DNA from: an uncultured bacterium
GTDB taxonomy: Bacteria > Actinomycetota > Coriobacteriia > Coriobacteriales > Coriobacteriaceae
NCBI GenBank assembly: GCA_905214105.1
Contig: CAJMKK010000001.1
Coordinates: 518,505 to 582,504, forward strand
Length of the DNA stretch: 64,000 nucleotides
Direction of reading: 5' to 3'
Shown here: in pieces, positions 44,201-51,920 of the stretch
How positions within the stretch are numbered: the first letter of the stretch is position 1
Layout: every line of letters begins with the position of its first letter
The notes under the pieces: generated by a model
What the model saw: the letters and a program-made list of their open reading frames with translations, nothing else
The model's database searches: none
Told to the model about the DNA's origin: nothing
Translations under genes and position numbers: made by a program

Positions 44201-45072
44201 ATGTGTACTTCACCGTTAACGGCGCGGATAGCAAGGATTACGTCAACTACTCTGCTGGTGGTGGCGTGTATCGCTATACGCTCGGCGATGCAGAGGCGAC
44301 GCAGATTTATGATGCGGCTGGCCATTACCAGTACTGCGACTCTCCGGTCATTGCCGATGCTTCTGGCAACCTGTACTACATCAACGACTCGGGCACGCTG
44401 TTCAAGCTTGGGGCCGTTGAGTCTTGGACGGTTGCCTTTAATTCCAATGGCGGGTCTGCTTGCGACACTAAGTTTGTTGCTACGGCCGACGGCAAGCTGG
44501 TCAAGCCGGCCGATCCGACGCGCGATGGCTACACTTTCGGCGGTTGGTTCACCGATGAGGCTTGCACGCAGGCGTATGACTTTAGCACGCCGGTGACGGC
44601 CGACCTTACGTTGTATGCCAAGTGGACCAAGAATGCCGTTACCCCTGGCGGTAATGGCGGCGCTGGTTCGAATGGCGGCGGCGGTTCTAGTACCGGTACT
44701 GGTTCCGGCACTGGCGCTGGCGCGGGTTCTGGCTCCGGCTCGAAGGACGGCGCTATTGCCCCGGGTCATAAGCCGACGACCAAGACGACGGTGTCGACCA
44801 AGACCGAGACCAAGGACAACAAGTCCGACAAGAAGGACTCCGATAAGTCCGATAAGAAGGACGAGAAGAAGTCTGACAAGAAGGATGGCAAGTCCGACAA
44901 GAAGTCCGATTCCAAGTCCGATACGGGCGCTGCTTCCACGACCACCGCTAAGAAGTCCTCTGGTGCTTCCGAGCAGGAGACTGGCACCAATCCGCTCGCC
45001 ATCGTTGGCGTTGCCGCCGGCGTCATCGGACTCGCCATCGTCGGCGTGTTTGTGTTCACCAAACGTCGGTAG
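41224..45072 (+). CDS. surface protein with four transcobalamin-like DUF4430 domains
   Basis: A 1282-residue exported protein. Signal: basic start then GLVAFLAFAMAFGTTPAQLWAEG (about 51-73). After an Ala/Ser-rich linker come four DUF4430 repeats (about 172-290, 298-405, 412-520, 526-640), each with a V-x-V-x-G-D/N pattern, a W-F-L-x-S-I-T-S-P-F/T-D motif and YW-x-L/F-x-VNG. A beta-propeller-like domain (about 660-1060, VYIATENELIKIDSSTG and VYVGTVDISYDEN) and one InlB-type repeat (1067-1138, DGYTFGGWFTD...LYAKW) follow, then a Gly/Ser and Lys/Asp/Ser linker and a C-terminal helix with KRR tail. DUF4430 is the transcobalamin/intrinsic-factor C-terminal fold. With the riboswitch upstream, corrinoid capture at the cell surface is likely. 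GAAGGGG precedes the ATG. Confidence 0.85.
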   Translation: MGELERNMRDDVGQPLGNAPSTDNGGQMDMFEDERERASLHRRGAIARGVAKRGLVAFLAFAMAFGTTPAQLWAEGAEGIAEAVAQAATPGEDAALAGGAAEQSGAEVSDSGSAPAASAATTEAATGDAGSATGESPATSEQSSTASAGQAGSAAAAAVQTENPTETGDVAKKQVEVSFSIIGSDADGKAQTWVAPTQLKLDEGATAADAFVKLQQKTGFKADYDPNTAYGFYLKSITSPTDGRTLAYDPTTHAYWQLFVDGASSSVGASGVKLTQGQKIEFAFTGGSASPVVKDQLAANVTVIGRDAQGKTQTWVDNAQYVVTSGSSALDLTKVALEANDIDAVAAGSFILSLKYNGVELGTPFDYSTYWQLFINGKSSDYTADNVTIHAGDTVTWFYGGWGDKLPSDSVHASVQVLGKDKDGKQQVWASTGQTSLKAGSTAKDLLEQTGLTLDAGESSWGWFLNGITSPFDGKSYGWDAATNSYWRFYVNGKFSDVGAGAYELQEGDAVTFMYGADADALPGQVLGSVDVIGPDVNGNNTRWGSASNVSLPEGSTAQDFIETVLTAKRVDYKASQSGAYWFLNSVTSPFDHKPYVWDAATNKYWHLYINGEPSLLCANQITLKSGDKVTLAYTTDDSAMPDPDKIVVDPSATTPDWDAEWAGYGNSGNGSTVTDAKTPAQAAGLKWAFDWKAESGQQYANCSEPVIANGFVYIATENELIKIDSSTGKKVASAPLASKVSYTSRPIYTNGLIIVPLNGGAVQAITADKLICKWLTPGLTDLTQSSCTVVSDGEYVYVGTVDISYDENYNATYGNGSLKRIKIATGEVSWQNIDASEGYYWTGAALTDKYAIVPTSAGTLKCIDKTTGDVISTMKLGAVANADCIADPSNGSTFYQMTHDGKLHVISLSAKGVLSEQKTVDLGLTNNLSAPAVSGDNLIVGGQTATGSALILYNLKTGKTTMVAAADGKALPAGLNGIAATPLVSVQGGKTHVYFTVNGADSKDYVNYSAGGGVYRYTLGDAEATQIYDAAGHYQYCDSPVIADASGNLYYINDSGTLFKLGAVESWTVAFNSNGGSACDTKFVATADGKLVKPADPTRDGYTFGGWFTDEACTQAYDFSTPVTADLTLYAKWTKNAVTPGGNGGAGSNGGGGSSTGTGSGTGAGAGSGSGSKDGAIAPGHKPTTKTTVSTKTETKDNKSDKKDSDKSDKKDEKKSDKKDGKSDKKSDSKSDTGAASTTTAKKSSGASEQETGTNPLAIVGVAAGVIGLAIVGVFVFTKRR

Positions 45073-45081
45073 GTGAGGGCT

Positions 45082-45972
45082 GTGTCCAATAAATCCAAGG
45101 ACGCTGACCCCAAGCAACCAGATTCCTCGTTCATTCAGTTCGACGATGCAAAGCAAAAGGGCGCCGCTTCGGCGGCGTCCGCCCCTCGTCGCAAGGCGCT
45201 CCTTGGCGTTTTGACTGCCGCGTGCACCATTCTGATCGTCGTCTCGCTGGGCTTCGTCCATCCTTCCGAGAGCGGCGCCTGGTCCATTGACTGGATCGTT
45301 CAGACCGTGACGGGGGAGAGCGTTGTCACCAAGGACACCAAGGTGTCTGGCTCGACTACGACTTCGGGCGAGGCCAGTTCCAAGGATTCCAAGTCATCGA
45401 ATGACGCAAAAGATGGGTCCAAGTCCAAGGACGATTCCGAGTCTTCAAACAAGGAATCGGATAAAAGCTCGGATAGCAAGAAGTCCGATGGTCGGGACGG
45501 CAAGAAGTCTGGAGATAAATCCGCTGCCCAGAATACGGGAGCCGGCGATACTTCCAATGTGTCTGGCGGTGCTTCTTCGGGCGGCGGTCAGTCGTCTGAT
45601 GGAGCCTCCAGCTCTAATGGCGGAAGCGCTCCCTCGGGCGGTCAGGGCGGCTCGCAGGAGTCCAACTATGCAACGGTGACGGTTTCGGTCACATCGAGCG
45701 CCGTGGGCAATCCTGTGTCTTCTGGCGGCACCTTTACCTTTAACGAAGGCGCCACCGTTTACGATGCCCTGTGTGCGCTGGGCCTTTCTGTCAACGCACA
45801 TGGCTCGTCGTACGGCACGTATGTCTCCGCGATTGGTGGTTTGGCCGAGAAACAGTACGGCGGCACGAGCGGCTGGATGTACTCCGTCAACGGCACAACG
45901 CCCATGACGGCGTGCAGCAACTACGTTCTCTCCAACGGCGACAACGTGGTCTGGTATTACGTAACGGGCTAG
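45082..45972 (+). CDS. membrane-anchored protein with one C-terminal DUF4430 domain
   Basis: A 296-residue protein: a short cytosolic start, one membrane helix (ALLGVLTAACTILIVVSLGFV, about residues 39-59), a long Ser/Lys/Asp-rich linker that can cross the wall, and a DUF4430 domain (about 215-296) with TFTFNEGATVYDALCALGL and GTSGWMYSVNGTTPMTACSNYVLSNGDNVVWYY. The GTG at 45082 follows AGGTGAGGG; GTG 45073 is also in frame and directly abuts the upstream stop. It lies in the same riboswitch-led operon as the four-domain protein, so the pair may pass a corrinoid from the wall surface to the membrane. A terminator follows. Confidence 0.82.
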   Translation: MSNKSKDADPKQPDSSFIQFDDAKQKGAASAASAPRRKALLGVLTAACTILIVVSLGFVHPSESGAWSIDWIVQTVTGESVVTKDTKVSGSTTTSGEASSKDSKSSNDAKDGSKSKDDSESSNKESDKSSDSKKSDGRDGKKSGDKSAAQNTGAGDTSNVSGGASSGGGQSSDGASSSNGGSAPSGGQGGSQESNYATVTVSVTSSAVGNPVSSGGTFTFNEGATVYDALCALGLSVNAHGSSYGTYVSAIGGLAEKQYGGTSGWMYSVNGTTPMTACSNYVLSNGDNVVWYYVTG

Positions 45973-45993
45973 AGACCTCGACATATCGCACCA

Positions 45994-46032
45994 AGCGGGC
46001 GGTTCGGACAAACATCCGGGCCGCCCGCTTTT
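45994..46032 (+). terminator. rho-independent terminator of the DUF4430 operon
   Basis: AGCGGGCGG (45994-46002) and CGG pair with CCGCCCGCT (46021-46029) and CCG, followed by TTTT. Confidence 0.85.
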
Positions 46033-46070
46033 CATGCGTAGAGGACTTGGTCGCCGGGGACCTCGGCAAA

Positions 46071-46106
46071 CAAAAAAACCGGTTGGAACGGGAATTCCAA
46101 CCGGTT
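46071..46106 (-). terminator. rho-independent terminator of first GtrA gene
   Basis: Perfect 12-base stem AACCGGTTGGAA (46077-46088) with TTCCAACCGGTT (46095-46106). The U tract (seven A at 46072-46078 on the plus strand) is on the minus-strand side. Confidence 0.88.
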
Positions 46107-46132
46107 ATACATTCAAGCAAATAGTGAATCGA

Positions 46133-46540
46133 CTACGACCGTGCGCCCTCGAGGAAGAAGCGGCGGCTGAAGTAGTTGTACCAGGTGACGAGGAACGTAG
46201 CGATCGCTTTCATGGCCTGGTAGCCGATGCTCAAAAACGTGACACCCACAAACATGTACAGGTCGTTGAGGCCCAGGCCGATCACCGACAGGATGGTGAA
46301 GATCGTGAACTCGCGCTTGCGGCTCATGCCCTCGCGATGGTCGAACACGTACTTCATGCTGAGCCAGTAGTTGACCACGACGGACGTGATGAACGAAACC
46401 GTGGTGCTCATCAAAAAGTCGAGGTGGAACAGCTCGACGAGCGCAATGAGCATACCCCAGTCGATGCCAAAGGAGATAAGGCCCACGACAGCGAACTTGA
46501 GGAACTGCTTGGTATGAGGTTGTGCCAGTGCCTTGCGCAC
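46133..46540 (-). CDS. GtrA family membrane protein
   Basis: About 135 residues with four membrane helices: FLKFAVVGLISFGIDWGMLIALVELF, MSTTVSFITSVVVNYWLSMKYVF, FTIFTILSVIGLGLNDLYMFVGV and AMKAIATFLVTWYNYFSRRFFLEG. GtrA proteins are small proteins linked to transfer of lipid-linked sugars across the membrane. The start is uncertain: GTG 46540 gives the usual GtrA N-terminus (VRKALAQPHTKQFLKF), while the frame is open to TTG 46621. It is a paralogue of the next gene but is separately terminated. Confidence 0.85.
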   Translation of the reverse strand: MRKALAQPHTKQFLKFAVVGLISFGIDWGMLIALVELFHLDFLMSTTVSFITSVVVNYWLSMKYVFDHREGMSRKREFTIFTILSVIGLGLNDLYMFVGVTFLSIGYQAMKAIATFLVTWYNYFSRRFFLEGARS

Positions 46541-46691
46541 GTAATCACATCCAATGCGTTGATGAATCGAGCAACGAGTTACTTTAGAGCTTTTGAAAGG
46601 GAAACGTAAGGTCTTTGGCAAGAACTATACGAACTCGTCAAATTTTCAAGAGCTAATCCGTAAACGTTGAAAATTTGCCCGTAAACGAACG

Positions 46692-46739
46692 ATGCCCACG
46701 GGCGATACTGTGCTGAGTGCGCATTGTCCGTGGGCATTG
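46692..46739 (-). terminator. possible terminator of second GtrA gene
   Basis: ATGCCCACGG (46692-46701) pairs with CCGTGGGCAT (46728-46737) downstream of the gene ending at 46760. There is no good U tract on the minus strand, so it may be only a hairpin. Confidence 0.4.
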
Positions 46740-46759
46740 TAAGGCTGTAAGGTTGCGAG

Positions 46760-47155
46760 TTACTTGGTCTCGTCGCCCTCCAGGAAGATCTTTCGGGTCA
46801 CAAAGTTGTAGACCATGACAAGCGCGGTGGCGCAGATCTTGGCGATATTGGCCTCGAGCCCCAGACCGGCGTTGAGTGTCAGCACGATACCGTCGTTGAG
46901 TGCCAGGCCGATCACGGACAGCACGACAAAGATAATGAACTCGCGGCGGCGGCTCATGCCTTCCTTGTGCGCAAACACGTACTTCATGCTTGCGAGGTAG
47001 TTAAAGATGAGTGAGATGATAAAGCCGCTGGTGTTGGCGATTAGGATGTTGAGGCCCAGACCGTAGTGGAGCAGATTCATAATGCCAAAGTCGATAACCG
47101 TGGCAATGACACCGACGACGCCAAATTTCATGATCTGCGCAAGGAGCTTTTGCAT
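46760..47155 (-). CDS. GtrA family membrane protein, second copy
   Basis: A 131-residue, four-helix GtrA protein (KFGVVGVIATVIDFGIMNLL, LIANTSGFIISLIFNYLASM, RREFIIFVVLSVIGLALNDG, AKICATALVMVYNFVTRKIF). ATG 47155 is used because AAGGCAGG lies just upstream and the protein then begins like its relatives (MQKLLAQIMKFG); the frame is open further upstream. It is close in sequence to the first GtrA gene, sharing MKYVF-x-H(K/R)EGMSR(R/K)REF-I-F, so the pair arose by tandem duplication. Confidence 0.86.
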   Translation of the reverse strand: MQKLLAQIMKFGVVGVIATVIDFGIMNLLHYGLGLNILIANTSGFIISLIFNYLASMKYVFAHKEGMSRRREFIIFVVLSVIGLALNDGIVLTLNAGLGLEANIAKICATALVMVYNFVTRKIFLEGDETK

Positions 47156-47234
47156 GGTACCTGCCTTAAGCTGGCGCCGAAGCGCCGCGGGGATGACAAA
47201 CTTGGCACAGTTTAGCCAATCCCCGCGGGTGGTG

Positions 47235-49151
47235 CTAGGCGCGCTCCTCGATAGCACCGTTTCTATATGCATCGAGCAGTTGACGTAGGTCCTGGATTTG
47301 GCTGCGGATCTTGGCGCCAGTATCGGTGTCGCTCACCATGCGGCGACGGTCTGCTTGGTCAAAACGGTTGGTCTCGCTTTCGATGTCCACGTTGCGCGTG
47401 AGTGCCTCGGCAACCGTCGTAAAGGCCTGGTGTGACTTGAGGCGGCAGCCGCGCGAGCTCGAGATGAGCGTATAGCCGGCGATACCCGTCTTGGGATGGT
47501 AAGCGCGGCAGAAGCCGCCATCGATGACCAGCAGCTTGCCCTCGGCGCGGATGGGCTGCTCGCCCTTGGTGGTTTTAACGGGCGTGTGGCCGTTGATGAT
47601 GTGGCCGGTCGGCGAACATGCCATAGGCACGACGCCAAACTCGCGCATGATGTCGTCGCAGACCGAGGGCGACTTGGTAAGCGTAAAGTACGGGTCCATC
47701 GGCTCGACCCAGGTGCTCTTATCGGCGATATAGGCGCGCTCAAAGGTACGCACCAGGCGTCCGCTGGCGGGCGAGTTAAAGCCAATCCACAGGTACCACA
47801 TCCAGTCGAGGGCATCGCGGTCGCCCACGCGCCAGGCGCGGCGGGCGATGTGGTCGCAAAAATCAAGATAATCGCGGCCAGCGTGCCAGGTGCCCAGGCA
47901 GTTCATGCTGCTAAAGGTGCCGTCTTCGTTGAGCGGCACGCAGCCATGGAACAGCAGGTTGCCGTTGGCGACCTTGTACATCGAGCCGTGGGAATAGAGG
48001 AAATCGATATGTCGATGCAGGTGATCGGCGGTGACAAATTCGGACACGAGCTTGTCGATGATGTGCTGCTCCTCGGGCGTGAGCGTATAGGGGTCCGCCG
48101 GGTCGACGGTGGGGAAGTCGTTGGTCGTGAGCGGCCATACGCTGCCGTCGGCGAGCGTGACCGTACCGGCGTCGTGATCGACCTTGTCGAGTAACAGGCG
48201 GTCGGTCATGTCGAACTCGGGGTGGCGCTGGATAATCTGGCCCTCGAGCTTAAAGAGCAGCACGTTGACGGCCTTGATCAGCGGGGTGATGGACTCACCG
48301 GCGGTGTAGGTGGCATCGGCAAAGGCAACAAGCTCACGCAGCGAGATGCCATAGTCGTTCTCCAGGATCTCGTAGTTGTCGTAGCGTAGGTTGTTGCGCA
48401 GCACCGTGGCGATACAGGCGGGCTCACCGGCCGCAGCTCCCATCCACAGCAGGTCGTGGTTGCCCCACTGGATGTCGAGCGAATGGTAGGTGAGCAGGCG
48501 GTCCATAATCTTGGCCGCGCCGCCGCCGCGGTCGAAGATGTCGCCCACCAGATGCAGGTGGTCGACGGCCAGGCGCTTGATGAGCGAGGCAAGCGACTCG
48601 ATAAAGTCGTCGGCGCTGGCGGTCTCCAGAATGGACTCCACGATGCGCTCGTGATAGCGCACGCGATAGTTGTTCTCGTCCGGATGCGTGTGCAGCAGCT
48701 CGTCGATGATGTAGGCGTAATCGCGTGGGATGGCCTTACGCACCTTGGAGCGCGTATAGCGGCTCGAAAGCGAGCGGGCGACCATGATGAGCTGGTCAAG
48801 CATCGTCCTGTACCAGGTGGGCGAGTCTTCGCGCCGGCTGCGGACCAGGTCGATCTTCTCGCGCGGGTAGTAGATGAGCGTGCACAGCTCGCCCTTTTCG
48901 TCAAAGGAAAGCGTGTCGCCAAAAATCTCGTCGACATGTTCGCGCACGACGCCCGAGCAGTTGTTGAGGATGTGCATAAAGGCTTCGTACTCGCCATGCA
49001 CGTCGCTCATAAAATGCTCGGTGCCTTTGGGCAGGTTGAGAATGGCCGAGAGATTGATAATCTCGGTAAACGCGGATTGCTCGGTGGGAAATTGTCTCGA
49101 CAGCAGACGCAGATACTTGAAGTCTTGCGGATTGCGATCGAATGCGACCAT
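47235..49151 (-). CDS. fbp: fructose-1,6-bisphosphatase, class III
   Basis: A 638-residue gluconeogenic phosphatase of the Firmicutes-type class III, which uses a calcineurin-like two-metal site and not the class I fold. Metal motifs are visible: MSDVHGEYEAF (about residue 50), LVGDIFDRGGGAAKIMDRLL and IQWGNHDLLWMGAAAG, then INGHTPVKTTKGEQP. ATG 49151 follows GGAAGG; the frame is open 15 codons further without a ribosome site. It stands alone. A dyad at 49179-49208 lies 28 bases before the start and may be an operator or leader hairpin. Confidence 0.95.
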   Translation of the reverse strand: MVAFDRNPQDFKYLRLLSRQFPTEQSAFTEIINLSAILNLPKGTEHFMSDVHGEYEAFMHILNNCSGVVREHVDEIFGDTLSFDEKGELCTLIYYPREKIDLVRSRREDSPTWYRTMLDQLIMVARSLSSRYTRSKVRKAIPRDYAYIIDELLHTHPDENNYRVRYHERIVESILETASADDFIESLASLIKRLAVDHLHLVGDIFDRGGGAAKIMDRLLTYHSLDIQWGNHDLLWMGAAAGEPACIATVLRNNLRYDNYEILENDYGISLRELVAFADATYTAGESITPLIKAVNVLLFKLEGQIIQRHPEFDMTDRLLLDKVDHDAGTVTLADGSVWPLTTNDFPTVDPADPYTLTPEEQHIIDKLVSEFVTADHLHRHIDFLYSHGSMYKVANGNLLFHGCVPLNEDGTFSSMNCLGTWHAGRDYLDFCDHIARRAWRVGDRDALDWMWYLWIGFNSPASGRLVRTFERAYIADKSTWVEPMDPYFTLTKSPSVCDDIMREFGVVPMACSPTGHIINGHTPVKTTKGEQPIRAEGKLLVIDGGFCRAYHPKTGIAGYTLISSSRGCRLKSHQAFTTVAEALTRNVDIESETNRFDQADRRRMVSDTDTGAKIRSQIQDLRQLLDAYRNGAIEERA

Positions 49152-49178
49152 GAAACACCTTCCGATGGAGCTGGTAAA

Positions 49179-49208
49179 ACTGATAAACAGCGTCAAACGT
49201 TTATCAGT
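49179..49208. promoter_or_regulatory. dyad upstream of fbp
   Basis: ACTGATAAAC (49179-49188) and its exact reverse complement GTTTATCAGT (49199-49208) with a ten-base spacer. It sits just ahead of fbp in the 320-base divergent gap to degV, which otherwise holds only promoters. It could bind a repressor dimer or form a leader hairpin. Confidence 0.45.
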
Positions 49209-49471
49209 ATGCGCCGCTTTTGTTTCGATTGGGGATGGGCGGCCGAATTGTTAGCCGAACGGTTTGGTAAATCGATTTAGTTGAGGTAGATATGGCGGTT
49301 GAGTGGAGACGACAGAGGGTGTTTTCTCAGATATTCATGCGTGGGGTCGGTGGAGACGATGGTGGTAAAGATGTTCGCTATTATTGGTTCGATTTGGTAA
49401 ATAGTGGACATATGTACCGTATGTAGGCTCACTGTGCGATAATTTGCGCAGCAATGAGTAAGGAGCCTCAT

Positions 49472-50362
49472 ATGAGTGATTTTGTCCTGACCTGTGAATC
49501 TGCCGCCGACCGAACCCGTGAGTTCTTTGTGTCGCGCAATATCCCTGTCGTGTGTTTTCATTACGAGATCGACGATGTTGTCTATACGGACGATCTGTAT
49601 CAGTCGATTACGCCGGACGAGTTTTTTGCCCAGATATCTGCGGGCGCCATGCCCAAGACGTCTCAGGTGAGCGTGGGTGAGTACGAGGAGTTTTGGGAGC
49701 CGTTTGTTGCCGAGGGTAAAGACGTGCTGCACCTGACGTTGTCGTCGGGTATTTCGGGCACGTATGGATCGGCCTGCGTTGCGGCGCAGATGCTCGCGGA
49801 TCGCTATCCCCAGGGCGGCAAGGTTCGCGTCATCGATTCGCTGGCGGCGTCTTCGGGCTTTGGCCTGCTGGCGGAATGTGCCGCCGACGTTCGCGATAGC
49901 GGTGCTTCGCTCGACGAGACTGCCGCTTGGATTGAGGAGCATAAACTCAACCTGCACCACTGGTTCTTTTCGACCGATCTGTCGAGCTACCTGCGCGGCG
50001 GTCGCATTTCGGCCGCGAGCGCGATCATCGGCACGGCGCTTAAGATTTGCCCGCTTATGACGGTCGATTGCGAAGGTGGGCTGTCGCCACGTGAGAAGAT
50101 TCGCACTAAGAAGCGCGCGATTTCCGAAATGGCTAAGACCATGATGGCACACGTGCAGGACGGTGCGGATTATTCGGGTAAGTGCATCATGTCGCACTCG
50201 GCGTGCCGCGAGGATGCCGAGGCGGTTGCGGCGCTGATTGAGGAACAAGTTCCGCAGCTTAAAGGCAAGATTGAGATCAATAACATCGGTACTCTGATTG
50301 GCTCGCATACCGGACCCGGTACGGTGGCGCTCTTCTTTATGGGCGACAAGCGCGTGGATTAA
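49472..50362 (+). CDS. DegV family fatty-acid-binding protein
   Basis: A 296-residue DegV/FakB-like protein that binds one fatty acid, often handing it to the FakA kinase. It begins MSDFVLTCESAADRTREFF, and has the TSQVSVGEYEEFWEPF and LSSGISGTYGSACVAAQ segments, IDSLAASSGFGLL, SYLRGGRISAASAIIG and the C-terminal GSHTGPGTVALFFMG. ATG 49472 follows AAGGAGCC; an in-frame start six codons earlier overlaps that site. No FakA gene is nearby. Confidence 0.93.
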   Translation: MSDFVLTCESAADRTREFFVSRNIPVVCFHYEIDDVVYTDDLYQSITPDEFFAQISAGAMPKTSQVSVGEYEEFWEPFVAEGKDVLHLTLSSGISGTYGSACVAAQMLADRYPQGGKVRVIDSLAASSGFGLLAECAADVRDSGASLDETAAWIEEHKLNLHHWFFSTDLSSYLRGGRISAASAIIGTALKICPLMTVDCEGGLSPREKIRTKKRAISEMAKTMMAHVQDGADYSGKCIMSHSACREDAEAVAALIEEQVPQLKGKIEINNIGTLIGSHTGPGTVALFFMGDKRVD

Positions 50363-50403
50363 TTTGCCCCATCACGTCGCTGCATGATTGCTCAAACGAA
50401 AAC

Positions 50404-50431
50404 GGCCCGCCTCACGTTTGTGGGGCGGGCC
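50404..50431. terminator. bidirectional terminator between convergent genes
   Basis: Strong stem GGCCCGCC(TCAC)/(GTGG)GGCGGGCC (50404-50415 with 50420-50431), loop GTTT. It serves the convergent DegV and TIM-barrel-like genes; U tracts are short on both sides. Confidence 0.65.
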
Positions 50432-50442
50432 AAGATGTTTTG

Positions 50443-51534
50443 CTAGCGTTTCTTTCCGCGGAAGAAAAAGCCGTGCAGTGACGGCTTGAGGCCGCGGTTG
50501 GCGCGATGCTCCTCGACGCGCTCGTGGATCGAAGCGACGCGTTCGATGACTTCGTCGGGAATCGGCACATCGGGATTCATGTTCTCGACCTGGCTGACCT
50601 CGGCGGCGGCGACCTGGTCGATAATGGGTACATCGTCGCGCGAGATGACAGGTGTGGCGTCTTCCTTCATCTTGCGATAACGCTGCATCATGTCGGTCTG
50701 TAGCTGCTGTGCCGAAGGCGGCGTCCAGATGATGGCGTTGGCTCCGGCGGCGATGGTCTCGCGAATGCTCTCGGGCGTCTTGCCGCCCGGTGCGATGAGC
50801 GGCAGGTTGGGATAGTGCTCGCGCAGCTCGCGCAGGACCTGGGGCGTGTTTTTGCCGGCGGCGATGTTGAGAATCTTGGCTCCGGCGCGCACTTTGGCAT
50901 GCGCATCATCGTCGCAACGTACGACCGTGGCGATGACGGGGATGTCGGCGATGTTGGTGATGTGCTCGACCATCTCGGCAGTGGCGGGGGAGTTGACCAC
51001 GCAGCCCGCCGCGCCCTGCATCTCGGAGACGGCTGCCATCTGCACGGAGCGCTTACCGGTCGTAGTTCCGCCGCCCACGCCCACAAAGACCGGGCACTCG
51101 GCGACGGTCAACAGCGCCTGCGTAATGGCCGGCTGCGGCGTGAAGGGGTAAACGGCAAAGACGGCATCGGCATTGGAGTTGCGGATGACAGCCACGTCGG
51201 TGGTGTAAATGAGCGACTTGATGCGGCGGCCGAAGAGCGTGAAGCCGCTGGCCTCCTCGATCTCGTCGGGCATGCGAAGGGCAGCCTTGCGCAGACGTCC
51301 GTCGATGGGCAGGGGCTCCATGGGGAGCAGTCCGTTGGGGGTCACGGCTACCTGGGGCTCGGTGAACTCGTCTGCGAGCTCGACCTCGGAGAAATCGACC
51401 GAGGCGACGATGTCCTCGTGAACCTCGGCGGGCACATCGATGGGAGCTTGGTCGTTTGCCGCGGCAGGCGTGTCGAAGGAGCTGGTGCCGACGAAGGCGT
51501 CGACGCGCTCGTTTAGATCGTTGAGGGTATCCAT
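50443..51534 (-). CDS. TIM-barrel-like protein of unknown function
   Basis: A 363-residue soluble protein. After about 85 disordered acidic residues comes an alpha/beta barrel-like body: LIYTTDVAVIRNSNADAVFAVYPF, VFVGVGGGTTTGKRS, GCVVNSPATAEMV, IPVIATVVR, AKILNIAAGKNTPQVLREL, LPLIAPGGKTPESIRETIAAGANAIIW. The late GGKTPESI and GANAIIW strands look like the phosphate-binding half of KDPG-aldolase or ThiE-type barrels, but catalytic residues of those enzymes are not recognisable. A basic tail ends RGKKR. It is convergent with degV. No recognised pathway neighbours. Confidence 0.65.
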   Translation of the reverse strand: MDTLNDLNERVDAFVGTSSFDTPAAANDQAPIDVPAEVHEDIVASVDFSEVELADEFTEPQVAVTPNGLLPMEPLPIDGRLRKAALRMPDEIEEASGFTLFGRRIKSLIYTTDVAVIRNSNADAVFAVYPFTPQPAITQALLTVAECPVFVGVGGGTTTGKRSVQMAAVSEMQGAAGCVVNSPATAEMVEHITNIADIPVIATVVRCDDDAHAKVRAGAKILNIAAGKNTPQVLRELREHYPNLPLIAPGGKTPESIRETIAAGANAIIWTPPSAQQLQTDMMQRYRKMKEDATPVISRDDVPIIDQVAAAEVSQVENMNPDVPIPDEVIERVASIHERVEEHRANRGLKPSLHGFFFRGKKR

Positions 51535-51725
51535 GGAGGCTCGATTCTATGTGATGACGGCCGGCAGGGTGCCGGCAGCGTTGTGCTTGCTAAATCGTTT
51601 GACGAGTTGATTTTTCCCCGCCGCGTCCTCCGTTAGACCGAAGGGCCGGCGAACGTGAAGGAGCTGTGGTGGCGGGGATCGAGGTGCTATCTTGAAAGTC
51701 CCGTTTAAAAGAGAGGTGACGCGGT

Positions 51726-51896
51726 ATGGAATTTTCGGCAATGTTGGGCTCGATTGGCCTATGCGTGGGCGCAATCGTAGCCGCCGCGGTCATCTACTTT
51801 GTGGTCACGGCCATTAAGGGCAAAAGGGCCGAACGCAAGGAGCGCACGATGCTTAAACAGCATCGCGACCAGCAGGGCAAACGCGCACAGAGATAG
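51726..51896 (+). CDS. small single-span membrane protein
   Basis: A 56-residue protein not covered by longer frames: MEFSAMLGSIGLCVGAIVAA, then AVIYFVVTAIKGKRAERKER, ending KRAQR. One membrane helix (about 8-29) and a strongly basic cytosolic tail. AGAGGTG at 51711-51717 is a good ribosome site nine bases ahead of ATG 51726. It lies between two minus-strand genes. Function unknown; similar tiny proteins are common in this group. Confidence 0.65.
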   Translation: MEFSAMLGSIGLCVGAIVAAAVIYFVVTAIKGKRAERKERTMLKQHRDQQGKRAQR

Positions 51897-51920
51897 CTTG
51901 TTGAGTTTTGGATCCGTGCG

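Noticed and set aside
41140..45261. Two long minus-strand frames (634 and 730 codons) opposite the DUF4430 gene
   Set aside because: Antisense shadows; the plus-strand frame has clear repeated domains, a signal peptide and a riboswitch, while these have none.
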